This document shows positions 1-8,246 of a stretch of DNA of 64,000 nt, piece after piece. The DNA comes from JBBIOI01 sp037443425 (GTDB lineage: Bacteria; Desulfobacterota; BSN033; UBA1163), in NCBI GenBank assembly GCA_037443425.1, contig JBBIOI010000004.1, positions 7,330 to 71,329 of the forward strand, written 5' to 3'. How positions within the stretch are numbered: the stretch's first letter is position 1; every line of letters begins with the position of its first letter. Position numbers and translations under genes: made by a program. A model generated the notes under the pieces. The model was not told the origin of the DNA. It saw nothing but the letters and a program-made list of their open reading frames with translations, and did not search any database.

Positions 1-298
1 TGCTGATAAACCCCTGCAAACGTTCATTAAGTTTTGAAAAAAGAATATCAACGTTTACATGGGCCTTTATAATCCCAGCATAACCAATAGTAAAGGCTGC
101 TAATACTGTCATCATAAATTCTGTTATTTCATATGAACCAAGGATGGGCTTATTAAGGAAATAACGAAAGGCGACATCTGCAGCCGTAAGTATCATCATT
201 AAAAAAAGGATTATTACACCAATATTATTCACCCACTTTATAAAGGGGTTTATTAATCTATTTAAAATATGAATAAATTTAATAAATTTTAATGCCAC
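1..298 (-). CDS. dctQ: TRAP transporter small permease DctQ, C-terminal part beyond window edge
   Basis: Reading leftward from a GTG at 298, about 99 codons stay open to the window edge. The translation has a hydrophobic helix at roughly residues 22-45, then ADVAFRYFLNKP and YEITEFMM, the pattern of the membrane-embedded small subunit (DctQ) of TRAP transporters, and a second helix around residues 60-75. GTG is chosen because no ATG lies between it and the in-frame stop at 328-326; no strong Shine-Dalgarno is visible, so the start is uncertain. It follows dctP by 23 nt on the same strand. The large permease DctM is expected just outside the window. Confidence 0.8.
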   Translation of the reverse strand, partial: MALKFIKFIHILNRLINPFIKWVNNIGVIILFLMMILTAADVAFRYFLNKPILGSYEITEFMMTVLAAFTIGYAGIIKAHVNVDILFSKLNERLQGFIS

Positions 299-321
299 AA
301 AATCTTTGCTTAAATCAGTTT

Positions 322-1353
322 TTATTTATACTCACTTAAAAATCTTAAAGTCTCCTCAAAAATCTTCCGAGCCGGTTTACCAGCAGCCTCAAGCCGAGAT
401 ATTTCTTCATTCCATACTTTTTTTGCTATTTCTTTTGCCTTAACAATATCATTATCAGGTAATGTGAACATTCGATCAGGTTTAATGCCCATCCTACGAA
501 TAGATTCTTTATCACCTGAATCCCATGTTGGTCCGAAAATATTTTTTATGGCCCACTCACCGCTCACTTTACTTATAGCATCTTTAATATCAGATGGAAG
601 AGAATTCCACACATCTTTATTCATCACTACCCAGAATGTGTTTACATAATAATATGGTAACGTGTAATAGTCTGTTACTTCATGTAGTTTAAATCCTTCT
701 GCACCAATAAGATCGATTGTCCAACCATCTATAACGCCCTTCTCCATATTCATATAAATATCACCAGGTGGCATAGTAACTGGTGAAGCACCTGCTTCCT
801 TAAGCCAAAGTAAAGCACCACCTGCTGTTGCCCGGATTTTTAACCCTTTCAAATCATCCAATCTCTTTACAGCTACTTTTCTTGTACCTATAGGCGCACC
901 TTGATGTGTATGCAGGACGAGAACCTTTACATCAGCATATTCAGCTTGAATCTCTGGAAACTTCTGATAATTATGCCATAAGGCCATACTACCTGTTGTA
1001 GCGTTTTTAACGCCGATAAAAGGCTGTGAAAGTAAGTCAGTAAGAGGAAATCTTCCAGGATATAAACCATTAACAGACCAACCAATCTGGGCAACATTTG
1101 ATTTAACAGCATCATATGTTCCAGTCCCTTTTACAAGGGCACTTGAGGGATACATTATTATTTTTACTCTTCCCTTAGTGACCTCCTCAACTTTTTTAGC
1201 CCAAGCAGCTGTTGACCTTCCTCCTGGGCCTCCAGGAGGGTCATGATGTGCAAATCTTAGTTCTATGGGCTTTATACTTTCTCCATATGATGTCTGAACA
1301 GAAATTATTAATGAGAAAAGGATAAATAAAACAAAAATTGTTCTTTTTAACAT
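322..1353 (-). CDS. dctP: TRAP transporter substrate-binding protein DctP
   Basis: This 343-residue protein begins with a Sec signal peptide (MLKRTIFVLFILFSLIISV, then a polar cleavage region near SYGES). The mature part starts with the LRFAHHDPPGGPGG segment typical of DctP/SBP_bac_7 proteins, and the conserved binding region KGLKIRATAGG (around 170) with GVIDGWTID (around 210) is present. A good ribosome site (AAGGGGGAG) precedes the ATG. It is the periplasmic solute receptor of the system whose DctQ follows. The ligand cannot be read from sequence, but organic or aromatic acids are usual for this family and suit the neighbourhood. Confidence 0.92.
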   Translation of the reverse strand: MLKRTIFVLFILFSLIISVQTSYGESIKPIELRFAHHDPPGGPGGRSTAAWAKKVEEVTKGRVKIIMYPSSALVKGTGTYDAVKSNVAQIGWSVNGLYPGRFPLTDLLSQPFIGVKNATTGSMALWHNYQKFPEIQAEYADVKVLVLHTHQGAPIGTRKVAVKRLDDLKGLKIRATAGGALLWLKEAGASPVTMPPGDIYMNMEKGVIDGWTIDLIGAEGFKLHEVTDYYTLPYYYVNTFWVVMNKDVWNSLPSDIKDAISKVSGEWAIKNIFGPTWDSGDKESIRRMGIKPDRMFTLPDNDIVKAKEIAKKVWNEEISRLEAAGKPARKIFEETLRFLSEYK

Positions 1354-1549
1354 TTTCTCCCCCTTTTATTGAAATTTATTTAAAAACACAGAAAATAATA
1401 AAATAAAAATTTATCATTGGCAAGCAACTATTCCTTTCAAATGCAGGCCTTTAAATTTAAATTTCTAACAATCGTTTGATAAGAAAATAAATCCTTTTAT
1501 AGTAATTAAACAATAGCTCCATACTATTAAGATTAAGATCTTAATTTAT

Positions 1550-1660
1550 CAGTCATTGCGAGCATCCAGAGGATGCGTGGCAATCTCATAGGTTTCTTGC
1601 TTTGCTCAGAGTGACTTTTTGGGAGAGATTGCTTCAGCTTCGCCTTTCAATGACAATCTT
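1550..1660. repeat. Interspersed repeat R2 (TCATTGCGAG...TGGCAATCTC type), copy 1
   Basis: This copy contains GTCATTGCGAGCATCC, GGATGCGTGGCAATCTC and a closing inverted part near GAGATTGCTTC...TCAATGACAATC, so the unit is roughly self-complementary. Similar TCATTGCGAG/GGCAATCTC sequences recur at 6833, 27392, 27838, 34713, 37176 and 55045. Apart from this copy, the abutting R1 fragment and a promoter, the gap 1354-1801 is AT-rich and shows nothing recognisable. Confidence 0.75.
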
Positions 1661-1662
1661 TA

Positions 1663-1740
1663 GAAGGTATCCGCTCGAAGGCTTTTTCACACCACCTCCC
1701 CTATTTGAAAAGATTTTTAAATAGTTTTTTTCAGAGGTCT
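1663..1740 (-). repeat. MITE-like repeat R1, copy A (left end only)
   Basis: This fragment reads GGTATCCGCTCGAAGGC ... TTTTTTTCAGAGGTCT, which is the left terminal arm of the R1 element in inverse orientation (compare 48194-48265). Only about 78 bp is present; the middle and right arm are missing and the fragment directly abuts an R2 copy. Confidence 0.75.
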
Positions 1741-1754
1741 CTATTTTTATTAAT

Positions 1755-1783
1755 TTGACAATCGGTTTTTATTCTCATAAATT
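1755..1783 (+). promoter_or_regulatory. Sigma-70-type promoter for the 1802 gene
   Basis: A perfect -35 TTGACA (1755-1760), a 17-nt spacer and TAAATT (1778-1783) as -10 precede the ATG at 1802. The GGAGG ribosome site lies between the promoter and the start, so the 5' leader would be very short (about 12 nt). Confidence 0.55.
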
Positions 1784-1801
1784 TATAAGTGGAGGCTTAT
1801 A

Positions 1802-2146
1802 ATGGGTATTGATATAGAAAGATTCTTAGAGATCACTAAAGGGCTTGAGGAAGGAAATAATGAGAAGAATGAGGAGTTTGAAAAACTAAGAAGACTATTT
1901 GAGAGATTTCATATTATCAATAGAAATTATCTGGATAAAGAATCTTTCTTAAAGGCAAAGGAATCCATATCATCTATTGCCAGGACCATCGCAGATACAA
2001 TAAATTTTATAGATTCAGAGATTACAAGACTTAGAATTAAAAGGGTAAAACTACCATTTGAAAATTTAGCGCTTGCTGAGATGCAAAAGATCCAGCGGAA
2101 AAATGAGCTGTTGATAAAAGAATATATTTCTAATTTTCAAAAGTAA
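1802..2146 (+). CDS. Hypothetical protein, 114 aa, helical/charged
   Basis: No family is recognised. The 114-residue product is rich in Glu and Lys, has no signal peptide, membrane segment or cysteine cluster, and looks all-helical, with possible coiled coil over residues 15-45 and 60-105. A GGAGG site sits 7 nt before the ATG and a near-consensus promoter lies upstream, so expression is likely. The radical SAM gene follows 19 nt downstream on the same strand, which suggests co-transcription. Function unknown. Confidence 0.7.
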   Translation: MGIDIERFLEITKGLEEGNNEKNEEFEKLRRLFERFHIINRNYLDKESFLKAKESISSIARTIADTINFIDSEITRLRIKRVKLPFENLALAEMQKIQRKNELLIKEYISNFQK

Positions 2147-2165
2147 CTTTTTGTAAGGATTAAAA

Positions 2166-3104
2166 ATGAAAAATTACAGATTTCTTTATGGACCTGTTCC
2201 ATCAAGGCGTTTGGGAAGGTCTCTTGGAGTTGATATTATTACTTACAAATACTGTACTTATGATTGCATTTATTGTCAGTCCGGAAAGACGACAAAGAAA
2301 ACAACCTTAAGGAATTCCTATATCTCTCCAGATGAAATCTTAGAGGAGGTGGAAAGATTCCTCAAAGAAGAAGCCGTTCCTATTGATTATATCTCGCTAT
2401 CTGGTTCTGGTGAACCAACCCTTCATTCAGGGATTAAAAATATTATTGATGGAATAAAAAAGATTACAGAAATTCCAGTCGCTGTTATTACTAATGGTTC
2501 ATTGTTGTATCTCGACGAAGTGAGACAGGATCTTCTTTCAGCAGACGTAGTCCTTCCTTCTATGGATGCTGTATCAGCAGAGATATTTGAGAAGATTAAC
2601 AGGCCTGCCTCAGACATCTCTCTTGGCATGATTATTAACGGTCTTATCGAATTTCGAAAGATTTATAAAGGAGAGATCTGGCTTGAGATATTATTCTGTA
2701 AAGGTGTAAATGATGATGAGAATGAAGTTTTAAGGATGTTAGAGGTGGTAAGAAAGATCAATCCTGATAAGATCCATCTCAATACGGTTGTTAGACCTCC
2801 TTCTGAGAGATGGGTTAAAGCATTAACACATGAGGAGATGGAAAGGATTCAGGCGTTATTCGGCCCCAAGGCTTCTATTATATCTGAATTTGATCGCCAC
2901 TCTTCAGAAATTCTAATAGAAGATACGGAATCTGAGATCATCAAGATACTTAAACGGAGACCACTCTCTTTGATGGATTTATCCAAATTGACAGGGATTA
3001 AAGAAAGGGTTTTAGAGACTATGATTGAACCTATGGTTAGTGATGGAAAGATAATAAAGAAAAATTTTGGAAATTCTATCTTCTATGAAATTCCAAGGGA
3101 ATGA
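2166..3104 (+). CDS. Radical SAM protein (COG0731-like) with C-terminal winged-helix region
   Basis: The protein (312 aa) opens with FLYGPVPSRRLGRSLGVD and carries the radical SAM cysteine motif CTYDCIYC (C-x3-C-x2-C) near residues 31-38, followed by LSGSGEPTLH, the GGE-like SAM-binding strand. Residues 1-240 form the TIM-barrel core. The last about 70 residues (EIIKILKRRPLSLMDL onward) look like a winged helix. The family is related to the TYW1-like group, but this subgroup lacks a flavodoxin domain and its substrate is unknown. The site AAGGATT precedes the ATG. Confidence 0.85.
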   Translation: MKNYRFLYGPVPSRRLGRSLGVDIITYKYCTYDCIYCQSGKTTKKTTLRNSYISPDEILEEVERFLKEEAVPIDYISLSGSGEPTLHSGIKNIIDGIKKITEIPVAVITNGSLLYLDEVRQDLLSADVVLPSMDAVSAEIFEKINRPASDISLGMIINGLIEFRKIYKGEIWLEILFCKGVNDDENEVLRMLEVVRKINPDKIHLNTVVRPPSERWVKALTHEEMERIQALFGPKASIISEFDRHSSEILIEDTESEIIKILKRRPLSLMDLSKLTGIKERVLETMIEPMVSDGKIIKKNFGNSIFYEIPRE

Positions 3105-3114
3105 GCATTCAGTT

Positions 3115-3396
3115 TTAGAGATTTAAAATTGTTGTTTCTATTTTCTTTTTTAAAGTCTCATCAATATTGTCTTTTCTCCAGTCCCAACTTGCATCTATTT
3201 CATCACGGGTTAGCTCTACCTCTTCGGTCCTCCCCCTCTTTGAAAGAGTAAAAACATAGGAGAAATCAAATTTTCTCAAGTTTTCGATACGTACTTCAGG
3301 GTCATATTTATCTATCAACGATTCAACAAGACGTTTAACCTCACCCTTATCATCAAAAATACTATAACCATCAAATCTATTAAAAGTGGGTGACAT
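3115..3396 (-). CDS. Hypothetical protein, 93 aa
   Basis: A small soluble protein of no recognised family. It is highly charged, with a mixed alpha/beta composition and a tryptophan-containing patch (ASWDWRKDN) near residue 70. There is no signal peptide. A purine-rich AAAGGGA site precedes the ATG at 3396. It is the last gene of the leftward ruvX-mltG-thiolase-DUF35 run, 26 nt after the DUF35 stop, and converges on the radical SAM gene with only 10 nt between stops. Confidence 0.6.
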   Translation of the reverse strand: MSPTFNRFDGYSIFDDKGEVKRLVESLIDKYDPEVRIENLRKFDFSYVFTLSKRGRTEEVELTRDEIDASWDWRKDNIDETLKKKIETTILNL

Positions 3397-3422
3397 AAGT
3401 TCCCTTTTTAACTAAGATTTAT

Positions 3423-3836
3423 TTAGGCCTTTATAACTTCAAAGGAAAGCTGTCCATCATCATACTTAATTGGTCTTACTTTTACCTCAATTCCCACCTT
3501 TAGGTCTTCGGGTTTTATATCTTTTGATATTCTTGCAAAAAGCTTAAGCCCCTGGCCAAAATCGACAACTCCCATACTATAGGGAGGATCGTTTTCAAAT
3601 CCAAATGGAGCGTAATAGGCTGTTGTAAAAGTCTCGAGCTTCCCCTTCTTTGGCATTTCAAACCAATCCATGTTGTTAGAAAAACATTTTGCACAGTCGG
3701 CCCTTGGGGGAAAATACTTTGCCCCACAGTCTTTGCAGAAAGTTCCTTCTATTTTACCTTCAGCAAGAAGATCAACAAATTTTGCAGTTTTTGTAACTGA
3801 AGTAAAACTTCTTCTTCCAAATTTCTCAAAACCCAT
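3423..3836 (-). CDS. DUF35 / Zn-ribbon OB-fold acyl-CoA-associated protein
   Basis: 137 aa. A zinc ribbon with CKDCGAKYFPPRADCAKC (two CxxC pairs, residues about 34-51) is followed by an OB-fold with YSMGVVDFGQGLKLFARI. This is the DUF35 architecture known from ChsH2-type proteins and from partners of SCP-x thiolases, where it helps bind or channel acyl-CoA. The start lies 4 nt after the thiolase stop and uses a GGGGAGG site inside the end of the thiolase gene, so the two are translationally linked. Partnership with the thiolase at 3841-5022 is the likely role. Confidence 0.85.
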   Translation of the reverse strand: MGFEKFGRRSFTSVTKTAKFVDLLAEGKIEGTFCKDCGAKYFPPRADCAKCFSNNMDWFEMPKKGKLETFTTAYYAPFGFENDPPYSMGVVDFGQGLKLFARISKDIKPEDLKVGIEVKVRPIKYDDGQLSFEVIKA

Positions 3837-3840
3837 CTTT

Positions 3841-5022
3841 TTACCTCCCCAATATAGTTACATTGCCATAAAGACCAACTCCACCAATATTATGAACAAG
3901 ACCAATATCTGGTTCACCAGGTACCTGCATCGGTCCGGCTTCACCTATAAGTTGAAGGACAATTGTACGAATCTGTGAACCTCCGGTTGCACCAATAGGA
4001 TGTCCTTTAGATAATAGACCTCCATCAACATTAACAGGGATTCTACCCTCTTTGTATGTTGCCTTCTCTCGGATAAGCTGTTTACCTTCACCCATTGGTG
4101 CAAATCCAAGTCCCTCGTAAGCCATGATTTCTGCGATAGTGAAACAATCATGTACTTCAGCAACTTTTATATCTTTTGGGGTGACTCCTGCCATTTTATA
4201 TGCCTGCTCGGCTGCTGCATAGCCCACTGTTAATCCCTTAGAAAAGTCAGGTCTTGCTGCCATATTGACTGCCTCTGAGGCAGTTCCAATACCTAATATC
4301 CACACAGGTTTTTTTGAAAAGATCTTTGCCTTTTCTGCGTTAGCAAGAATGATACAGGAGCTTCCATCTGCATTTGCGCAACAGTCTCCAACCCTTAATG
4401 GCCAGGCAACAGGTGCAGCCATTTTTGCTTCTGGATTTTCAGGATTAAAATCTTCAGGCTTTACCTGTTTTCTATAGACTGCCCTATCATTTAGCACACC
4501 GTAGGTTGATGCCTTGATTCTTACATTCATTAAGTCTTCGTGTGTAAGTCCATGCTTTGCCATATATGCTTGGGCATAAAGTGCATAGTATGCAGGCATC
4601 ATTGTTCCAAAAGGCGATTCCCACTGGATATCTGCACCCCTTCCCATTCTCTCCTGAGATTCGGCTGAGGTGATCTCAGACATCTTTTGAAATCCAAGCA
4701 CGACAACAACATCATGGAGCCCTGCCTTTATCATACTATAGGCAACCTTTAGACCCGTGCTACTTGATGAGCAGATCGTTTCTACATAAAGGGTAGGCTG
4801 AGGGATAAGTCCGAGGTATTCAGCAATGACGCCTGCAGGAGACCTCTGTTTGTCATATTCAGGGGCAGAGCAGATTACAGATGCGTCAACTTCTTTCTGT
4901 GTGATACCAGCATCCTTCATTGCCTCTCTGAATGCTTCAAATGCAAGTTCCCTGATTGATCCCTCATAACCCCTCACAAAGTGGCTCTGACCAACACCAA
5001 TTATAGCTACCTCTTTTTTCAT
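3841..5022 (-). CDS. SCP-x type thiolase (acetyl-CoA acetyltransferase family)
   Basis: 393 aa, full length for the thiolase-like SCP-x group. The nucleophilic cysteine is in VETICSSSSTG (about residue 85), HDCFTIAEIMAYEGLG carries a conserved His, and GGLLSKGHPIGATGG carries the C-terminal catalytic His. The start overlaps the mltG stop in an ATGA, and the DUF35 gene follows 4 nt after. Enzymes of this kind cleave or form 3-oxoacyl-CoA; with the DUF35 partner a retro-Claisen or thiolytic step on a bulky or branched acyl-CoA is plausible. The precise substrate is not visible. Confidence 0.88.
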   Translation of the reverse strand: MKKEVAIIGVGQSHFVRGYEGSIRELAFEAFREAMKDAGITQKEVDASVICSAPEYDKQRSPAGVIAEYLGLIPQPTLYVETICSSSSTGLKVAYSMIKAGLHDVVVVLGFQKMSEITSAESQERMGRGADIQWESPFGTMMPAYYALYAQAYMAKHGLTHEDLMNVRIKASTYGVLNDRAVYRKQVKPEDFNPENPEAKMAAPVAWPLRVGDCCANADGSSCIILANAEKAKIFSKKPVWILGIGTASEAVNMAARPDFSKGLTVGYAAAEQAYKMAGVTPKDIKVAEVHDCFTIAEIMAYEGLGFAPMGEGKQLIREKATYKEGRIPVNVDGGLLSKGHPIGATGGSQIRTIVLQLIGEAGPMQVPGEPDIGLVHNIGGVGLYGNVTILGR

Positions 5023-6074
5023 TTAAGGCCCTCCCTCTGATCTTTTGTCATTGTTTTTAAACCATTTTTTAAAGACTTCTGATATTTTAATACAGCTCTA
5101 TTATGTTCTTCAAGGCTTGAAGAAAAAAAATGTGAGCCATCATTTTTTGAGACAAAATAGAGATATGGTACCTGAGCTGGGAAAATAGCTGCCCTTATCG
5201 ATTCTCTTCCAGGATTACAGATTGGGGTGGGTGGAAGCCCTGATTTGATATATGTATTGTATACAGTTTGTTTCGTAAGATGCTCTTTTTTAAGATTTCC
5301 ATCAAAATCTTTTAATCCATATATTACTGTTGGATCGCTCTGAAGGGGCATATTTTTATTCAAACGGTTATAAAATACTGCTGAGATCAAAGGTTTTTCT
5401 TCTGATAGCGAAGTTTCCTTTTCTATAATTGATGCCATGATGATAATCTCTCTTTCCGAAATCTTTAGATTATTTCGAGCAACATTTAATTCCTCATAAA
5501 ATACCTTCTTAAACTGGTTGACCATAATCCTTATAACTTCCTCAGGATCCATCTCTTTCATTAGATGATATGTTTCGGGAAATAATAATCCTTCAAGACT
5601 TTGAGAGGCTAAGTTTGAAAGACCAAGTGATGAAATAAGATCTTGAGAATAGACCTTTTTAAGAAATTCATCTTTATCAACAATATTTAAATCCCATAAA
5701 AGTTGAGCAATCTGGTTAACCGTATATCCCTCAGGAATTGTTATCAGCTGACTTTTTACCTGGCCATCTAAAAGTATACCTAAGACCTGCCATGGATATA
5801 GGTTTGTCGGAATTTCATACTCGCCCGCCTTAATCATCCCCTTTTTGCCTACCAATGTGGTCATTAAAATAAAAAATTGTTTATTCTTTATGATTCTTTC
5901 CCTTTCAAGCAGTTCAGATATCTTTTTAAGGCTACTACCCTTTTTTATAAGTATTGTTCTCGTGGATTCTCTATTTTCGGGAGGGGACAATATTGAACAA
6001 TAGAATAGTATCAAAGAGATTAGAAGAGAACCTGCAGCGAGGATTAAGACTTTAAATTTTGGGTTCGATATCAT
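5019..6074 (-). CDS. mltG: Endolytic murein transglycosylase MltG (YceG-like)
   Basis: 351 aa. One N-terminal membrane anchor (residues 8-28, VLILAAGSLLISLILFYC) is followed by a LysM-like region and the YceG catalytic domain. The conserved catalytic Glu is in MASIIEKET (about residue 215) and LQSDPTVIYG follows. It terminates glycan strands at the inner membrane during cell-wall synthesis. It overlaps the ruvX stop by 23 nt and the thiolase start by 4 nt, so it is inside an operon. A C-terminal charged tail of about 20 residues follows the domain. Confidence 0.93.
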   Translation of the reverse strand: MISNPKFKVLILAAGSLLISLILFYCSILSPPENRESTRTILIKKGSSLKKISELLERERIIKNKQFFILMTTLVGKKGMIKAGEYEIPTNLYPWQVLGILLDGQVKSQLITIPEGYTVNQIAQLLWDLNIVDKDEFLKKVYSQDLISSLGLSNLASQSLEGLLFPETYHLMKEMDPEEVIRIMVNQFKKVFYEELNVARNNLKISEREIIIMASIIEKETSLSEEKPLISAVFYNRLNKNMPLQSDPTVIYGLKDFDGNLKKEHLTKQTVYNTYIKSGLPPTPICNPGRESIRAAIFPAQVPYLYFVSKNDGSHFFSSSLEEHNRAVLKYQKSLKNGLKTMTKDQREGLK

Positions 6075-6492
6075 ATTTTATATTTTTAAGTCTGTCTATA
6101 TATCCTTGCAGTATAATTACTGCTGCTAATTTGTCGATCACACGTTTTCTCTTTTTCCTCGAGAGGTCTGCCTTTAAGAGTACTCTTGAGGCTTCCAATG
6201 TTGATAATCTCTCATCCCATGTTTCTATCGGTAGATTTGTATGGCCTTTAAATTCCTCTATCCACTTAAGGATTTTTTGGGCCTGACTCCCTAATGTGCC
6301 ATTCATATTCTTGGGAAGGCCTATAACAATCTTTTCAATATTGAAACTTTTTATTATTTTATCTAATTCTTTAAAGGTTTCACCTTTTGATTTTACTTCG
6401 ATAGTCTTTAAACCCTGGGCAGTAAGTCCAAGTTCATCGCTTATGGCAACGCCTATTTTCTCTGTCCCTATGTCTAATCCCATGATCCTCAT
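6052..6492 (-). CDS. ruvX: Putative pre-16S rRNA nuclease / Holliday junction resolvase-like RuvX (YqgF)
   Basis: 146 aa, normal length for YqgF. The RNase H-like fold shows GLDIGTEKIGVAISDE with the first catalytic Asp, VIGLPKNMNGTLG, WDERLST with the acidic residue, and DKLAAVIILQGYI with the last Asp. Two ATGs occur three codons apart (6492 and 6483); the family usually starts M-R-x-x-G-x-D, so the first is preferred. It heads the leftward operon with mltG, a common pairing in this part of the bacterial tree. Confidence 0.92.
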   Translation of the reverse strand: MRIMGLDIGTEKIGVAISDELGLTAQGLKTIEVKSKGETFKELDKIIKSFNIEKIVIGLPKNMNGTLGSQAQKILKWIEEFKGHTNLPIETWDERLSTLEASRVLLKADLSRKKRKRVIDKLAAVIILQGYIDRLKNIKYDIEPKI

Positions 6493-6543
6493 ACATCTTT
6501 TTTGTCCTATTTATATCCTAATGTCAAGGTAACTCAACTCTAT

Positions 6544-6766
6544 GAGAGCTCTGAAAAATTATTTAAAAATCTTTTCATACTGGGGAGGTGGGCTGAAAAA
6601 GCCTTCGATCGGATACCTTTATTAGTTTAGCACTATTGATTAATCCCCTTAAAATAATTGTGTTCTTTCTCAAGTGATTGTTAACAATTTAAACATTAAA
6701 AGCCCGCATTCGAAGGGTTTTGAACCCTACCTCCCCAGTCTATTAAGGACTTTTTCAGATCTCTCT
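6544..6766 (+). repeat. MITE-like repeat R1, copy B (full length)
   Basis: This 223-bp element starts GAGAGCTCTGAAAAATT and ends CAGTC...GACTTTTTCAGATC. Both ends carry versions of AGACCTCTGAAAAA in inverse orientation, and about 60 bp of each arm can be aligned (GGGGAGGT-GGGT...CCTTCGA). The AT-rich centre includes AGCACTATTGATTAATCCCC. No ORF is present. It occupies most of the 579-bp gap 6493-7071. Confidence 0.8.
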
Positions 6767-6777
6767 CTATTCCACCA

Positions 6778-6828
6778 GACATCTGAAAAAGTCTTTGAAA
6801 GACTTGGAAATTAGGGTTCAAAACATCC
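6778..6828 (-). repeat. R1 fragment (right arm only)
   Basis: GACATCTGAAAAAGTCTTTG with GGGTTCAAAACATCC matches the right arm of R1 in inverse orientation, directly after the full copy B. It is degenerate (CTTGGAAATT replaces CTGGGGAGG). Confidence 0.65.
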
Positions 6829-6832
6829 TTTT

Positions 6833-6926
6833 TTATCAATCATTGCTGGCACCCAAAGGGTGCGTGGCAATCCGATGAAGTCATTGCGAGTCCTTATTGG
6901 AGCATGGCAATCTCATTCTTTAAAAA
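6833..6926. repeat. Interspersed repeat R2, copy 2
   Basis: It contains TCATTGCTGGCACCC, GGGTGCGTGGCAATCC and a second unit GTCATTGCGAG...CATGGCAATCTC. Two tandem half-units are present, both diverged. Confidence 0.7.
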
Positions 6927-7010
6927 AGGGATTTAGAGGTTTTAAGTATTCAATTTTTAAAAAATTTAATAAATCCAATAAATTGGTAATTTTTCATAGG
7001 TATAGGTGGC

Positions 7011-7039
7011 TTGACAAAAATTAAAAGGTTTGTTATAAA
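7011..7039 (+). promoter_or_regulatory. Strong sigma-70-type promoter for the benzoyl-CoA block
   Basis: TTGACA (7011-7016), a 17-nt spacer and TATAAA (7034-7039) form a near-consensus promoter, 33 nt before the ATG of the acyl-CoA dehydrogenase. A GGGAGGAGGGGG ribosome site lies between. Confidence 0.7.
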
Positions 7040-7071
7040 ATGCACAATCTCAAAAGGGAGGAGGGGGTTTT

Positions 7072-8217
7072 ATGGATTTTAGGCTTACAGAAGAACAAGA
7101 AGCAATGAGGGAAATGGCAAAGAATTTTGCTGAAAAGAAGATAGCTCCAACTATGGAGGAGGATGAAAAGGAGCATCGCTTCAGAAGAGAGATAGTTAAA
7201 GAGATGGCAAAACTTGGTTTCTTTGGGTGTCTTGCCCCTGAAAAGTACGGTGGGAATGAAAGCGGATTTCTTGCTGCAACATTAATGACAGAGGAGATAG
7301 CAAGGATTTCTCCATCATGGGGTCTTCCATTCAATCTCCAGATGAATTCCATTCAGACAGTGCTTCTAAATTTTGGAACTGAAGAGCAACGAGAACGCTG
7401 GATTCCGAAGCTGATAAATGCAGATCTCCTTGGGTGTTTTGCCATCACTGAGCCGAACTCAGGATCGGATGTGGCCTCAATGAAATCTACAGCCCAAGAA
7501 ACAGAGGATGGATTCATACTTAATGGGACAAAGATGTGGATATCAGGGGTTCCGGTTGCAGACATTGGAATTGTATATGCATATACAGATCGGTCAGCAA
7601 AGCATAGGGGAATTTCAGCATTTATAGTAGATATGCACTCTCCAGGCGTTACTCAGAAGGCAATTGAGACTAAATTGGGTCTATTCTGTGCCCCAACAGG
7701 AGAGATTGTTTTTGACAATGTAAAACTTCCAAAGGATAGTTTGGTAGGTCAGAAAGGAGATGGTTTTAAGATATGTATGGCAATGCTCGATAATACGCGA
7801 CTATCTTCAGCTGCAAGGGCTGTTGGAGTTGCAAGGGCATGTCGTGAGCATTCGGTTCGTTATGCAAATGAGAGGGAACAATTTGGACAGACCATTGCCA
7901 ACTTTCAGATGATTCAGGAGCAGATTGCAGAGATGTATGTAGAGGAAGAAGCTGCCCGCCTCTTGGTCTACAGGGCTGCCTGCAATAGAGATCTCGGAAT
8001 GAGAAATACTATTGAAGTTTCATGTGCCAAGTACTTTGCAGCAGAGGTTGCTGTAAGGGCTGCCAATACTGCTGTTAAAATATTTGGCTCTTATGGATTC
8101 TCATCAGAATATCCAGTAGAAAGATTTTATAGAGATGCAAAATCTTACCAGATTGTTGAAGGGACATCTAATATTCAGAAGGTCATTATTGCAAGAAATG
8201 TCTTAGGGATTAAATAA
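7072..8217 (+). CDS. Acyl-CoA dehydrogenase, similar to (non-decarboxylating) glutaryl-CoA dehydrogenase
   Basis: 381 aa, full length. FAD/acyl-CoA signatures are ITEPNSGSDVASM (about 123-135) and the catalytic Glu region YQIVEGTSNIQK near 360. The stretch YAYTDRSAKHRGISAF and CAPTGEIVFDNV resemble, from memory, the glutaryl-CoA dehydrogenases of anaerobic aromatic degraders such as Desulfococcus. With the adjacent biotin carrier and the benzoyl-CoA genes downstream, a role in oxidising glutaryl-CoA or another dicarboxyl-CoA fits. Substrate assignment needs an alignment of the active-site residues. It is the first gene after a strong promoter. Confidence 0.88.
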   Translation: MDFRLTEEQEAMREMAKNFAEKKIAPTMEEDEKEHRFRREIVKEMAKLGFFGCLAPEKYGGNESGFLAATLMTEEIARISPSWGLPFNLQMNSIQTVLLNFGTEEQRERWIPKLINADLLGCFAITEPNSGSDVASMKSTAQETEDGFILNGTKMWISGVPVADIGIVYAYTDRSAKHRGISAFIVDMHSPGVTQKAIETKLGLFCAPTGEIVFDNVKLPKDSLVGQKGDGFKICMAMLDNTRLSSAARAVGVARACREHSVRYANEREQFGQTIANFQMIQEQIAEMYVEEEAARLLVYRAACNRDLGMRNTIEVSCAKYFAAEVAVRAANTAVKIFGSYGFSSEYPVERFYRDAKSYQIVEGTSNIQKVIIARNVLGIK

Positions 8218-8246
8218 AAAGTTTGATTAAAAGGAGGAAAAGGATT

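Noticed and set aside
3515..3727. Several 60-110-codon ORFs opposite or within genes (for example 3515-3727, 3670-3978, 19965-20549, 47178-47624)
   Set aside because: They are frame shadows of well-supported genes: no ribosome sites, biased composition and no recognisable domains.
6493..7071. Search for tRNA or other stable RNA genes in intergenic gaps
   Set aside because: No TPsiC-like or cloverleaf pattern was seen in any gap; the structured sequences are repeats, terminators or the attenuator.
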